A DNA stretch of 64,000 nucleotides. It comes from Cavia porcellus (lineage: Eukaryota > Chordata > Mammalia > Rodentia > Caviidae). The translations under genes and the position numbers were made by a program. The notes below the pieces were generated by a model. That model saw only the letters and a program-made list of their open reading frames with translations, had not been told where the DNA came from and made no database searches. Positions 35,501 to 46,500 of this stretch are shown in pieces. Where the stretch lies: contig NW_026947484.1 in NCBI RefSeq assembly GCF_034190915.1, forward strand, positions 186,924,982 through 186,988,981, given 5' to 3'. How positions within the stretch are numbered: the stretch's first letter is position 1; each line of letters opens with the position of its first letter.

Positions 35501-38500
35501 TGGCTCGAGAAGGTATAATTAGAAAAGGAAGGAGCCCAAGAGTAATTACTGCTTGGTAGGGAAAATCTCTCATAGCTTCCTGTGAAGACATTAAGATATA
35601 GTTTAACTCAGAAATCATACCCTTCTTTTCTACAGTACAAAAACATACTACAAAATCAGGCTAAAAAATAGAACAAAGCAGAGTTACAAGGACTTGTCAT
35701 AGAGATCCATTGTTATAACTCCTATGAGTCAGCTATAATATACTCCAATAATAATTGAAGAATATAGGGTTGAATGGGGTTGATTCCTCGATACAATTAT
35801 ATTTGTAAAAGTCCTGGTAAAAAATGTCATTCTGTAACAGAATGAATAGTGTGGAGAAGAGTAAAGTGCACTTGAGAGAATATCAAAGTAATGTAGCAGG
35901 GGGTTTTTAGATACATAGAAGTATGGAAATTATCATTAGGGCATGGCTGAATAGCTCCTTTAGTAACCAGATGCTAGTAGTTAATGACCAAAATTACAGG
36001 AACACACAGTAAGACATGTGGCTCACATGACTGATAGAGAGGGATCATCGAGATGAAGAGAAACATAACTGGGTAAGAAATACTAATTATTTTTAAATGC
36101 CAGTATCCAGAATTTGGTAAAAGTTTAGCTACATGCAACCATAGGAGATATAATACCAATAAAGATTATGGCCAAAAGACACACTCAGAGAAACCTTCTT
36201 CAGGGAAAACTAAAATGGAAATATAAATACACTATAGGTTAATGGTTTCAAGATAATTGTAGTAGGGAAATCTCCACATAAGTATGTATACAAATAAATT
36301 AGGGTAATTAATTACAACTAATTTTAAGTGCTAAGAATAACCATGTGAATACTGTCTTCTAGTTTTCTGGTCACTGTCATGTGCCTTTATCTTTTCTCCC
36401 CATGCTTATAAAATATAACAACTGCTTTTTGACAAATTGCTGTACTATTCTCCACAATGTTAATTTCACAGAATCTTCATGGCTTTAAATCTTACAAGAA
36501 ATCTGTCTCCTCTAACTACAGGGGTTACAAGACAGAAAAACTTACCAGTAAGTTACAAGGAGTAAAGAAATGAATAAAAAACATTTTAACCTCAAAAAAA
36601 CTATGTCAGTGGACAAAGAAAACCTTCACAAGTGTTTTTGCTGTAGCTTTTGTAAATCCTGTCTGGCACCTGATCCAGTATCTGGCAGAAAGGTCCACAG
36701 GAGCCATGCTGGATGCCACCATGTCCCTAGCACACCACATGTAAATGTCTTTTTTTTTTTTTTTTTTTTTTTTGTCTTTTTCTTTTTTTATCGGTACCGG
36801 GGATTGAACTCACGACTGCCTGCTTGCAAGGCAGGCGCTTATGCCGCTGAGCTAAATCCCCAGCCCACCACATGTAAATGGAGGCTGAGAAACATTCACT
36901 ATTGCTAATGCTCTTGGGAAATGATCAAAGAACCAATACTATATTATCCAATACCAAATCTAGCTTCCCCACCACATTCAACTGGCCTCTGAAAGTATGG
37001 TGAGATTTTTAAGCCTGGAAAACAGAGTCTTGAGGAACTTGGAAGGAAAGGGAAATAGTAAAGGGCTTCTAACAGCATACTTCACTCGGCCCACCTTTGA
37101 AATTAGCAACTCTACTCTCTTCTCGCTGTTCTTTTTCCTAAACAACTGCAAGCTCAGATCTAAACAGGCCTAAAATACCACTTTACCATCCCAGTGTAAC
37201 CGTCAGTCAACAAAGACCATGGAGAAATGACTTGATGAGTGAAGAACACTCTGGGGGGGTTATGGGTCACATCCTTAGGCATTTACGGATATCTGCCTAC
37301 ATAATCCAACTGTGTTCCTATTTTATTTTTATTCCTCTAGAGTTTTTCCCCTCTGTACACAGGCATCCATTTTAAAAATACAGTTGTGATAACACTTTGT
37401 ATATCCACCAGTGAACACCCTTGCACATATTCCTGATCTTATTTTTAGAACACAAAACTTTAGAGTAAGACTTGTAAATTTTAAAGGTTAACATAACAAA
37501 ACTACTCTTAAAAATGCACTAATATTTCTTTCAGCAAAACATGAAAATACTTCCTTTCTCCTATCTTTAAATTCTGAGCATATATTTGACTTCACATTTT
37601 GTTTTGCTTTGTTTTATGATGGGAGGAAGGTTCAATTTTTTCTTCTAATTAGTAAGAATTTTAAAAATGTATTACAGATATTATGTATTTGCCACCGGCA
37701 TGTTCCTATTTTTAAAAATATGAACAGTGTTAAAGGAGATTAGCTCAATATACAATGACACATAAAAATGACTCTGTTAAATCACTTAAGTAAAAAGAAT
37801 CTGCAATCAAATAAGGAACTACTGATATAATTTCTATATTTGTATTACTGTAACACTGTAACCATATTTTTTAAATCCCTGATTGTTCTTTAAAGAAATA
37901 CCTATTCTTATTATTGTGACCAATTAGTAAAACTTCCAATAAACAAATAATATTTTACAAGTTTCTATTATACTGGTTGGACTTTTCAGACTTTCTACAA
38001 TAAGAATAACATTCTTATAAGTGTACTAGCTTCTGTTTTGCAATTCTGGGGACTGAATCCAGGGAGTCAAGGCATACCAGGAAAGCAACCCTCCTAGTTT
38101 CTTCTTTTATACAACCAAGAGGTATTTTAAACTGGAGGTTTCTTAGGTCTCTTCTAGTGGTAACACCCGCAAAGTCAATGTGAGGACATCATGCTTACTA
38201 CTAAGGCTAATATTTTAAAAGAGCTTTACCAATATTAGTTTCAAAAGCAAGAAATAGCCTTAGCTATTAGCCATAGTTCATATTACATGAAATGGCCAAG
38301 AAGCTAAAAATACTGATATGACAGAACACTAGTTAACAAAAATGGTTTTATCATGAGGTCTCTACTGATTCAGAACTCTGCTACTTTAATATATACATGG
38401 CTAAGATGTGACACAGGAAACCTCTTGTTTTGAGGTGCTGGCATTTAACGGACCTAAGCAATTATAGTAATCAAGCTGAACATTAGTGCAAGCTTACCTG

Positions 38501-38905
38501 GAATATTACAACACGGAATTTGTTTTTCTTCATTATTTCCTCTTGTTTGGTTTCAACTTTTGTCACGTGAGCTTGTTGTTTCTCCACCCGGGCCTTCACA
38601 TCTCTAATGTGAGCACTGACTTTTCGGGTTTTCTCAAACAGCTTGTTAATGACATAGCTTGTATTGCTGTGTGATTGCGAAAGCTTCAACAAGTCAATCT
38701 GGACAGATTTTATGGCATTTTCCATTTCCCTATGTCTCTCTTCTATTCTCTTCTGGCTTGCCTGCACACTGTCCACGATGGTGGCCACTTTGTCCAGCAC
38801 CGTTACAATGGTAAGAGCAGCATCTTGGTCTTCATCTTCAGAAACACTCGACAGACGATTTTGGTGGATTTTATCAGCATTTGAAGCAGACCCATTGTGC
38901 TCCAT
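31848..38905 (-). CDS. CAVIN4: Cavin-4 (MURC), complete two-exon CDS
   Basis: The spliced CDS joins 38905-38498 to 32537-31848, 365 codons plus TAA; the human protein is close to the same length. Cavin-4 is the muscle-restricted cavin: a peripheral coat protein that associates with caveolae and the Z-disc region, binds the other cavins, and modulates Rho/ROCK and ERK signalling in cardiac and skeletal muscle. The start [20 protein letters not shown] is the conserved N-terminus. Residues about 25-100 form the HR1 coiled-coil trimer region; residues about 155-180 are acidic ([20 protein letters not shown]); a basic region with three RLRxSGE heptads spans residues 232-252; the tail [11 protein letters not shown] is family-typical. 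Splice sites are GT (after ...VVIFQ) and AG (before EEIRCPTS), phase 0. No frameshift or internal stop is present. Identification is firm. Confidence 0.97.
32190..32252 (-). repeat. CAVIN4: 21-bp tandem repeats inside CAVIN4
   Basis: Three consecutive units encode [14 protein letters not shown] and RLRLSGE (residues 232-252). The human protein carries the same kind of repeat, so the tract is conserved but by nature prone to length change. Confidence 0.85.
33359..33510 (+). mobile_element. B1 SINE
   Basis: GTGTGGTGGTACACCCCTGT, GAGGCTGAGGTGGGAAGATT, GTTCAAGACCAGCTTGGGTT, AGTGACACTTTGTCTCC and an A tail. Perfect 15-bp flanking duplicate AAGAATTAATTCATA (33344-33358 and 33511-33525). Lies antisense in the CAVIN4 intron. 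Confidence 0.92.
33880..34540 (+). repeat. Ancient dispersed repeat, copy 4
   Basis: Purine-rich text of the same style as copies 1, 2 and 5 (GATCAGAAAGGCCTAATGAA, GTGACAGCTAAGCCTAGACC, GGTTTTGAGCTGATCTGATA). Interrupted by the GA repeat. Subfamily not assigned. Confidence 0.35.
34131..34174 (+). repeat. (GA)n microsatellite
   Basis: Imperfect GA/GACA units following a short GCATGT alternating stretch. Confidence 0.85.
36748..36865 (-). mobile_element. tRNA-derived ID-like SINE, antisense
   Basis: Long T run (A-tail complement), then ATCGGTACCGGGGATTGAAC, CTGCCTGCTTGCAAGGCAGG and GCTGAGCTAAATCCCCAGCC, with intact box A and B. 15-bp duplicate CACCACATGTAAATG on both sides (36733-36747 and 36866-36880). 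A young insertion, in sense orientation to CAVIN4. Confidence 0.95.
38498..38905 (-). CDS. CAVIN4: CAVIN4 coding exon 1
   Basis: 136 codons from ATG at 38905-38903 to CAG at 38500-38498, followed by GTAAGC. Encodes the HR1 coiled coil ([39 protein letters not shown]) and the basic stretch [11 protein letters not shown]. The frame stays open for 50 codons upstream of this ATG, but that part reads through the presumed promoter and resembles no protein. Confidence 0.96.
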
Positions 38906-38964
38906 TTTATTTTTCAGTAAGAGATGTCCTACTGCAATCAATTCTGGCACTTGCAGCAAAAAAA

Positions 38965-39060
38965 ACCAGCTTGATAACAGGCAACAGAGCTGCTTAAAGG
39001 TTTGGAAACCCCACCCCTGGAGAATGGTCAAATATTTGTAACTACAAATACCCATACGTG
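38965..39060 (-). promoter_or_regulatory. CAVIN4: Probable CAVIN4 core promoter
   Basis: On the minus strand a TATA-variant TTTAAG (38993-38998) sits about 90 bp before the ATG, preceded by a CACCC box (plus-strand CCCCACCCC, 39009-39017) and A+T-rich MEF2-like text (CAAATATTTG region, 39027-39050). CACCC and MEF2-like sites are common in muscle promoters. There is no CpG island, as expected for a tissue-restricted gene. The start site is inferred. Confidence 0.4.
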
Positions 39061-39299
39061 ACTGTTCTGCAACATGAGCCCTTGCAAAGCATGAGGGACT
39101 GTTCCAAACATGCTTGCTGACTGACTAAAGGACTCAAATAAGACTGTGTGGGTAGCAGACGAAAGCTTTTTTAAAAAGTTCACTGAAGCTGCCATGTTAC
39201 TAATATTTAGGCTAGGAGTCAAATAACAAAAAGGCAAATTCCAACTGCTGGGTAAAGCTTTTTGTCTTTCAATAATTTCAAGCAGCATTTGTAAAAGCA

Positions 39300-40431
39300 A
39301 AGGGGAATTTTGAACTGAAGTCTGCATTTAACATTAAATTCATCTATTCACTGATACACCAATATTAAAGAATAAAAATAACCACACCAAAACAGGCCAT
39401 ATAGTGAAAACATTATATTATAACATGCTTTTCCAAACAAAATATTAAAATTAATATTTAATTTTGAACATATTTTGTAAATTCTACATGCATACTTTTG
39501 AGTATCTAAACTACACATTAAAAGCTCAATACACTCTACTCACACTTCAGACCTTTGAACACCAACAGTCTATTAATATAGCTATTATTACAAGACAAAT
39601 TCAGATAGAAGTCTTAGGTCATTTTTAAGCTCACTTTAAGAGCACCAATCATTAACAACTTTTGCACTGTATTCACAAACACAGATACAGTTTATTTATG
39701 TTAAAACAAATGTTTTGTTTAAAAATGAATGTGTATTAAAGTAGTGTAACTGATAGAAGGCTTTATTCCAATTTGTCTGTTAAAAAGCCTATTTTGACAA
39801 TATCTAGATGTAATTTTCAGCGATCTGTTCCATCATTACTACCAGGTTCTTTTTCAAATTATCAGAATTACTTTTTCAAAGAGAGAAATAATGAAATTCC
39901 AATCCATATATCTTATAAATATTTTTACATCTAACACACACAGCTTTATAGTTCATGCGGTAGGCAGTGTCTAAAAAAAATCAGATACTAAATCTCAAAA
40001 ACATTTAAATATCTATTTAAACACAGTGTCTTCTAGATATTATTTTTGTAGGAAAAGTAATCTGTAAACATCTTTACCTTTAGTTCATGCTTGGTCACTG
40101 GCTGCGGTCACTGTGGAAGAAGTGAGTATGACTTATAACCATTTGTGAAGGGGTCCATTTTTGCAAAAATATTACATTCCATGGGTAAGGAACAAATCTT
40201 AGAATTACCATGTGGTACAAATTTGTGAAATCAATTTCTGTCTTTAAAAACATAAAACAAAGACTACTAAACAGTCCAAAACTGTTGTAGTTGAATATTC
40301 TCAGTACGAGCCAACAGTACTACACTAAAAATGTCCAAAAATAAGGCCTCTGAAATAAATATTTCCATTCTTTAAAAAAAGACATAATAAATGTACATCA
40401 CATGGTCAGTGTACATATAAAAGTCATCGGT
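39300..40431 (-). other. TMEFF1: TMEFF1 3' UTR and intergenic gap to CAVIN4
   Basis: A+T-rich sequence after the TMEFF1 stop. Only 1526 bp separate this stop from the CAVIN4 ATG, so the TMEFF1 3' UTR and the CAVIN4 promoter share a small interval. Confidence 0.6.
39691..39767 (-). terminator. TMEFF1: Candidate TMEFF1 poly(A) signals
   Basis: Two minus-strand AATAAA hexamers (39762-39767 and 39691-39696), about 670-740 nt after the TMEFF1 stop. Their use would end TMEFF1 some 700 bp upstream of the CAVIN4 promoter. Confidence 0.45.
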
Positions 40432-40516
40432 TTAAACCATTCTAGATGATGTATCTGAAGTAAAATGGCCTAGGTTTTGCTTCTGTCGACGTCCTCTATT
40501 GTTTTTGGGGCATTTT
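40432..40516 (-). CDS. TMEFF1: TMEFF1 terminal exon: cytoplasmic tail
   Basis: 85 coding bases from the acceptor GAACAG to TAA at 40432-40434, giving (R)KCPKNNRGRRQKQNLGHF then TSDTSSRMV. It is too short for simple frame searches but matches the family tail exactly in character and position. Confidence 0.95.
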
Positions 40517-43500
40517 CTGTTCATTAAAAAAAAGAGAAAAAACATTATTTTGTTATGAATATTCAAATGTTTCTAAATCAATGCACCATTTCACGCATAA
40601 AACCATATTGAATGTAATTACATGAAGCTATTTAGTGCAAGACAAAGTGAAAACAAACACAAAGCATCTTTCCTACAAAGCTGAGTGTTGGGTCATATTC
40701 TGAAATTTCCAGGACCTTCTCCTTATTCTCTTTATGGAAAGTTATTGCAGGCTCCTCCTGGTGGAAAACTTTATTGGCTATATTCATAATTATCCTGTTG
40801 AACTTATTATTTGGCCCATGATACATAGCTGTTTCTGTGGCCTTGCCTCCTCCAGACTGAAAGCTGTACATCTACCCAAGACAAGAACACCAGGCGCCTA
40901 TCAAGGGCCTTCAGCTAGACCCTCTGTAGAGTATCCCTGACTGCTGTTCACAACAACTATGACCCTCTTCAGCTGAAAGAGCCAAACTGGTCTTTGACCC
41001 TCCCCTCTCATGCCAATTAGGGGTGCTTCTTCTGAGGGGGGTAATAGTATAGATAGCTAAGTTAGGTAGAAATATTCTAGGCAGTCAAGACAGGGCTGGG
41101 CCCTCAAAAGGTCAATGAAGAAGACTGTAGCTGGAAGTGTAGTCAATGCAGGTCAGGCTTCAAGATAAAGAACTACTCACATTATACTCCCCTAGGGATG
41201 AAGTGATTGATATTCTAAGTAGGTATCAATCATCATGGGGGGGGGGGACCAAATCTCATTAACCCACACCTTCCAGGAAAGTCTCTGTCTATCCCACGTG
41301 CACTTGCTATGTGACTTGCTTCCCAATTTGATCCCTATTCAATCAGTATTACCCAAGGAATTATACTGGTTGTAATCTTATGATTGACCATAGTTTTGTC
41401 CCACCTCATACTCATCTTGTGATTTCCCATTGGATCAACATTACCTAAGCAACTATACTTGTAATCTTATTGATGGGTCATAGTTCTATCCCACCTTGAA
41501 CCCACACCTCATGCTTTACTCAGTAAAACACCTTGAGAAGCAGGTTGATGGGCAACCACTTTCTGGGCCCCCTTCTGTTCCTCACAGACAGAAGCTTTCT
41601 TTCTCTCAATAAATTCTTGCTACTCTTTCAAAAAAAATAAAAATAAAAAGAGCTAGGTATCTGGAAGAGTAGGCATATATACAATTAGAAACAGACCCAC
41701 TGGAGCAAAGCTCATTCTCAGTCTATATTTCTGCATGTGCATCCCAGATAGGGATACTCACCCCTCCTCTGGCACGGCAACTCCCCAGCCACAGTGACTT
41801 CTAACATATGAAACAGGGGGCAGTAGAAAGTACGTTGACCTATTTACTTTCCCTGAGTGTTATGACACCCCCAAAATGACAAGAAAAAGCTCAGAAGAAA
41901 AGTACATGTTAGCCTCCAATATGAACAGACAAGAATGTCTACTGATTTTAGACAATGACTCAAAAGAAGTTATTACAAACCCTACTGAAATATACCACAG
42001 AAAGCCACAAAGAACTGAGACCCTGATGACAAGAGATAGTTCTTCATTCTACTCTCACTCATAACATTTCTCCACGGAAAGAACTTCATGGTGATATAAA
42101 CACTCTGGTGCCTGCTGCCCAGACTGCAAACAGTTCACGTTTTGCACAAAATGCTCTGTTCTGCAAAGTACTGTAAAAGGTCTAAGATGAATTTTGGTAA
42201 CTCTGAGTTTAGGCCCTGCTAATGTGTGCAACCTTAACTTGCCTATATGTACAATATTACATTAGGAATTGAATTAACCTCAGATTATAAAGGAATTTAT
42301 ACTCTAATGGATAGAAAGTTATACAATAATGTTTCTATTCAATTTCAAAGAACATTGCTTTGCCTTAACTTAAAAGCCTTGATAATGATAATACTTCTAT
42401 TTTGTACAATGGTTTTCTAAAGACTCTCTAATCCTCATAAAAATATCTGGAGATAGACAGAGCTGGAATCAGTTCCATTTCATCCTTGAGAAGACTGGTT
42501 GAGAAGTGAAGCACTCTGTTTAACCATCATGATGAATTTGGGAAAGTTCTAGGTTCCTGAGACCATTGTCCCAGGGACATATAAAATAAGAGGGCTTGGC
42601 TAAGAGGACAGTCAGTGAAAACATCCTTTTAAAGGAAGGTTTCTCCTAAGTGAGATGGAATACATGACAGCTGTCCCCTAATGGACTCTGTGGAAGAGGC
42701 ACTCCTTGAATATTCAATGCAGATAAGTCCAAATACATTATTAGGATACCCCAAATCCAATACAGCAAGACTGGGGGGAGGGGGGCATACCACAGGAAAA
42801 AACAGGCCTCAAGGAGAAATCTGTGATAAATCCAGTAAGGCAACCCATCAGTGGTACGGATACTGGACAGTGAAGACACTACGTCCCTGTGCTGTCCAGG
42901 TGTCTGTGAAAGCAGCAATGGGGGTGGATTATAAACAAGGGTACTGATTTAAGATCTGTAATTTTAATTTTAAGAGCAAAAGCACAGTGTGGGTAAAAGG
43001 CGAGTTGGGGGTTAGAAAAGGGCTTAACTAGTTCTATAACCTCACACAAGGCTTCAGTTTCCTCAATTCCTAAAGGAAGAGGTTGAACTCAAAGGTGCTT
43101 CTCGGTGTCTCTAACAGTATTTGATTCTATGGGGTGGCACGATCCCTTTCGTGTGTGGCCTTCCAAATCATTACACCACTCTTATATTCTAATAATGTTC
43201 AAAATGATTTCTCCCTATCACACATTTTTCCCTACTCCAGTAAATTTTGCACATGACCCTTTGAATAATGCACTGGAAAAATGGTTTGTACCAAGCCCTT
43301 CCCCTACTCTGAAGTCTTAAACTCCTACCCTAAGATTAATTTTGTCCCATGCAATGGTCGTACCTGGCAAATCTGTTTCCGAATATTACCCTACAGGGAC
43401 CCTCCTCTTGATGGTTCAGAGGAAAGAGCCAAGATTCGGGAATCAGATAGCACATAATCCCAACCCAGCACACCTGAGTTACTGGATGGCCACAGGCAAA

Positions 43501-46500
43501 CTAATTAATCTCTGAGCCTATATTAAATGGCTACAGCCAGCCCTGCTAGTGAATGGGGTTTTTTCTTCCTATTTTCTCTTTCTGTTGTCATTTTTTGTTA
43601 TGTCATTATGTCTCTTCTTTGATCTATTGACCAATTTTATACCAGCAATCTTGCCTCAGGGCAGATCATCTGTTCAGTGGAATAAAGCACACTGACTTTA
43701 GTGCCTAAAATTAACAAAAAATATCTTTTCCTCAGAGAACATTATTTTATCATTTCTACATTTATCAATTCAGCTCCAGATGGCTTGAGACTACTAGAAG
43801 TCTGGCATCTATCCAGACCTTACATAGGAGGGCCATAAATCCAATATGGTCTGTCAATATATATATTTAATATGCTCCAATCTTCTGCCCAGGAAAATGC
43901 AGCAAAGTACAAAGATGACGTTTATGGAATATCTGAAACAAACCCTAAAAGATGTAGAAAGAAGTGAGCAAGAAGACAGTACTGGCTGAGAAGCACAAGG
44001 ACATTTTCTCTGACTTTTCTCAAATCCAATTTAGTCTGACTCAGTTTAGAAAACATTCATTCCATGCCATTTGTGCTCAAAATAAGTCTTTTATAATAAA
44101 TGAATTTTATTTATGATATAGAACTTTAAAGTCTATTAATTACCACTGTAATTCAGAATATGAAGTTAAGACAATGATACAATGTGAAAAGTGGTTACCT
44201 TTAACTCTGGATATTTTATCTTTTCATTATATTTACCACAGAAAAATATATTCTCAGGGAGTGATGCCAGGATCAAAGTGTAGTTCGGCAGGGCTTAAAA
44301 ACATTTTTACATGGCTGTTCTGTATATGAGCAGATTCTCAACTAGAATCTCCACAACTACCCAGTATTGTTACTCAATGCAGAGCTAGCAGTACACAATT
44401 TTAAGAACTAAATTCTTTTAGTTACTGTTATCACACCCCCTTTGCCTATAACCCAGATATGCTTATCCCTAGGAAGGAGCACTTACCTACGTTCTACCAA
44501 GGCAAGACTAAAAGAGATCAGATCCAAACACATCTCAGGGAAGAGCCTCTAGGGCTTTTCCTAATAGGTTGGTGGAATTAAAACTTCCACAATTGAGTAT
44601 GCTCCAAGGTTTGTCTCTAGTTTAACTGCTACCCATTCCAGTGTCAGTTCATACTTCCTGTATCATTATTTACCTCGTTATGCACATGACAATTGCTACT
44701 ATGATGGCAATCTGCACAGCTCCAATAATGGCTGCAATGAGAACATGAGTGAGTTTCTGCCTGCTCGGCACTACATAGAGGATGCTGAAGTCTGTCTTTT
44801 CACAGTGCTGTCCAGTGTAACCAGATTCGCATCTGAAAAAGAAAAATGAGAATGATGAGAAAAATGAGAACTATGAGAATTACCAATTTTTACAGTGAAG
44901 GTTTCTAAGTTTAAAACATATAAAAGAAAGAAAACATTCAAATAGGAACAGAAATCATTTTTCTACCACTTGAAAAACACGCCATTTATATATCTTCCTA
45001 GTTTTTTGATGCCTATTGTGCTTCTTCTAACTGTTAAAGCACATGAATGTTAAAATTGCTAAGTAAGTCTTTATCTCCATCATTTAAAAATAGAACCATA
45101 GCATTCTATCCAATAGCTATAATATGGCTAACTTATCTGTTTCCCATCCTGAGATAGTATCAGTAGTTTTCAATTTTCACAATATAAACTAGGTGTGATA
45201 ATAAACATCTTATGAATGTACACTTTTCCACAGTGTTATTCTGTAGGTTGAGATACTTGGAAATGGGATTATTGAATAATTAATAAGTGCAAATATTTAC
45301 TGTTCTATGAACACCCCATCAAATTATATTCATGACACTTTTCAGTGTACAAAGAACAAACATTTATGATGCAGAGAGAAGATGAAAATAAGTTATTAAT
45401 AACAAACAGAGCAAAATAGTCAAGTAAGTGCTAACCTTAGAAATTATCTAAATTTCAATTAAAAGTAACACAGGCAACATCATTGGCTGAGGATACTAAT
45501 TAGACAAAAGAAAACATTTAAGCTATTTAACAGAAAACTCATTTTTAAGATAGCAGAAATGAAATGTGTAAATTAGCCAGTCTTCAATTAGAACTGATTA
45601 ACAAAACACATGAAATATTAAGACAGTGTGTATATTTATTAATGTATCACAAAGAATTTGAGGCAGCTTACCATAAAACACACATAACAACAACAGATGG
45701 AAACCTAGGCAAAGGGAAATCAGGAAAGCCATGATGACAGGAGTTCACCGTCCAATCCCTACAGTGCCTGGACACTTGGCAGGAGGTTTCACATTGGACT
45801 CTAAGCTTCCCAAAAGACAAAATAAGTATTAAGGCAGACACAGAGATTACGGAATTGAACTGAAAGTCTAGAAATAAACCATACCTCCATGGTCAATGGA
45901 TTTTTGACAAGAGCACTAACACAGTTCAACAGGGAAAAAATAAAATCTTCAACAAACGATGCCAGGGTAAGTGGGTGACACACAAAAGAATGAAGGGGAA
46001 CCTCTTCATAACATCCGTAACACCTGACTCAAAACAGGCATAAACTTTCATGCCCTTAGACTGGGAAATAATTTCTTAGTTATGACACCAAAAGCAACAA
46101 TAACTGTAAGAACAGAGATAAACTGAACTAAATCAAAATTAAGATCTTTTGTGCTTATCAAGAAAGTGAAAACTCACAAAATAAATGGAAAAGTTTCAAG
46201 TTACATATCTGACATGGAGTTGATAGCAAGAACATGTAAAGAATTAATAATAAAAAGACCAAGAAAATCACCAATGAAGAAACGGGCAGAGAATCTATAG
46301 AGACATTTTTCCAATAAGTACTGAAAAATACATAAATAGCTAACACAAAGTCATTAGTCAGTGATGGTGGAGATACACAGCAAACCCACAGAAAGGTCAG
46401 ATGATTACAAATGCGAGCGATGGAGTATTACAGGGATTATAAAATGATTTCATTACTTTGGAAAAGTTTGGCATTGTCAAAAAGTTAAGCATTGAGTTAC

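Larger units (their letters stand above)
32538..38497 (-). other. CAVIN4: CAVIN4 intron 1
   Basis: 5960-bp intron with GT-AG ends. It holds a B1 (33359-33510), an old purine-rich repeat with a GA microsatellite (33880-34540) and an ID-like SINE (36748-36865). I see no further exon. Confidence 0.85.
40517..44673 (-). other. TMEFF1: TMEFF1 last intron
   Basis: 4157 bp. Holds an unexplained open frame (40632-40871), an ERV1-like LTR with an A-tail (41033-41640) and MIR-type relics (42380-42520 and 43421-43530). Otherwise unique A+T-rich sequence. Confidence 0.85.
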
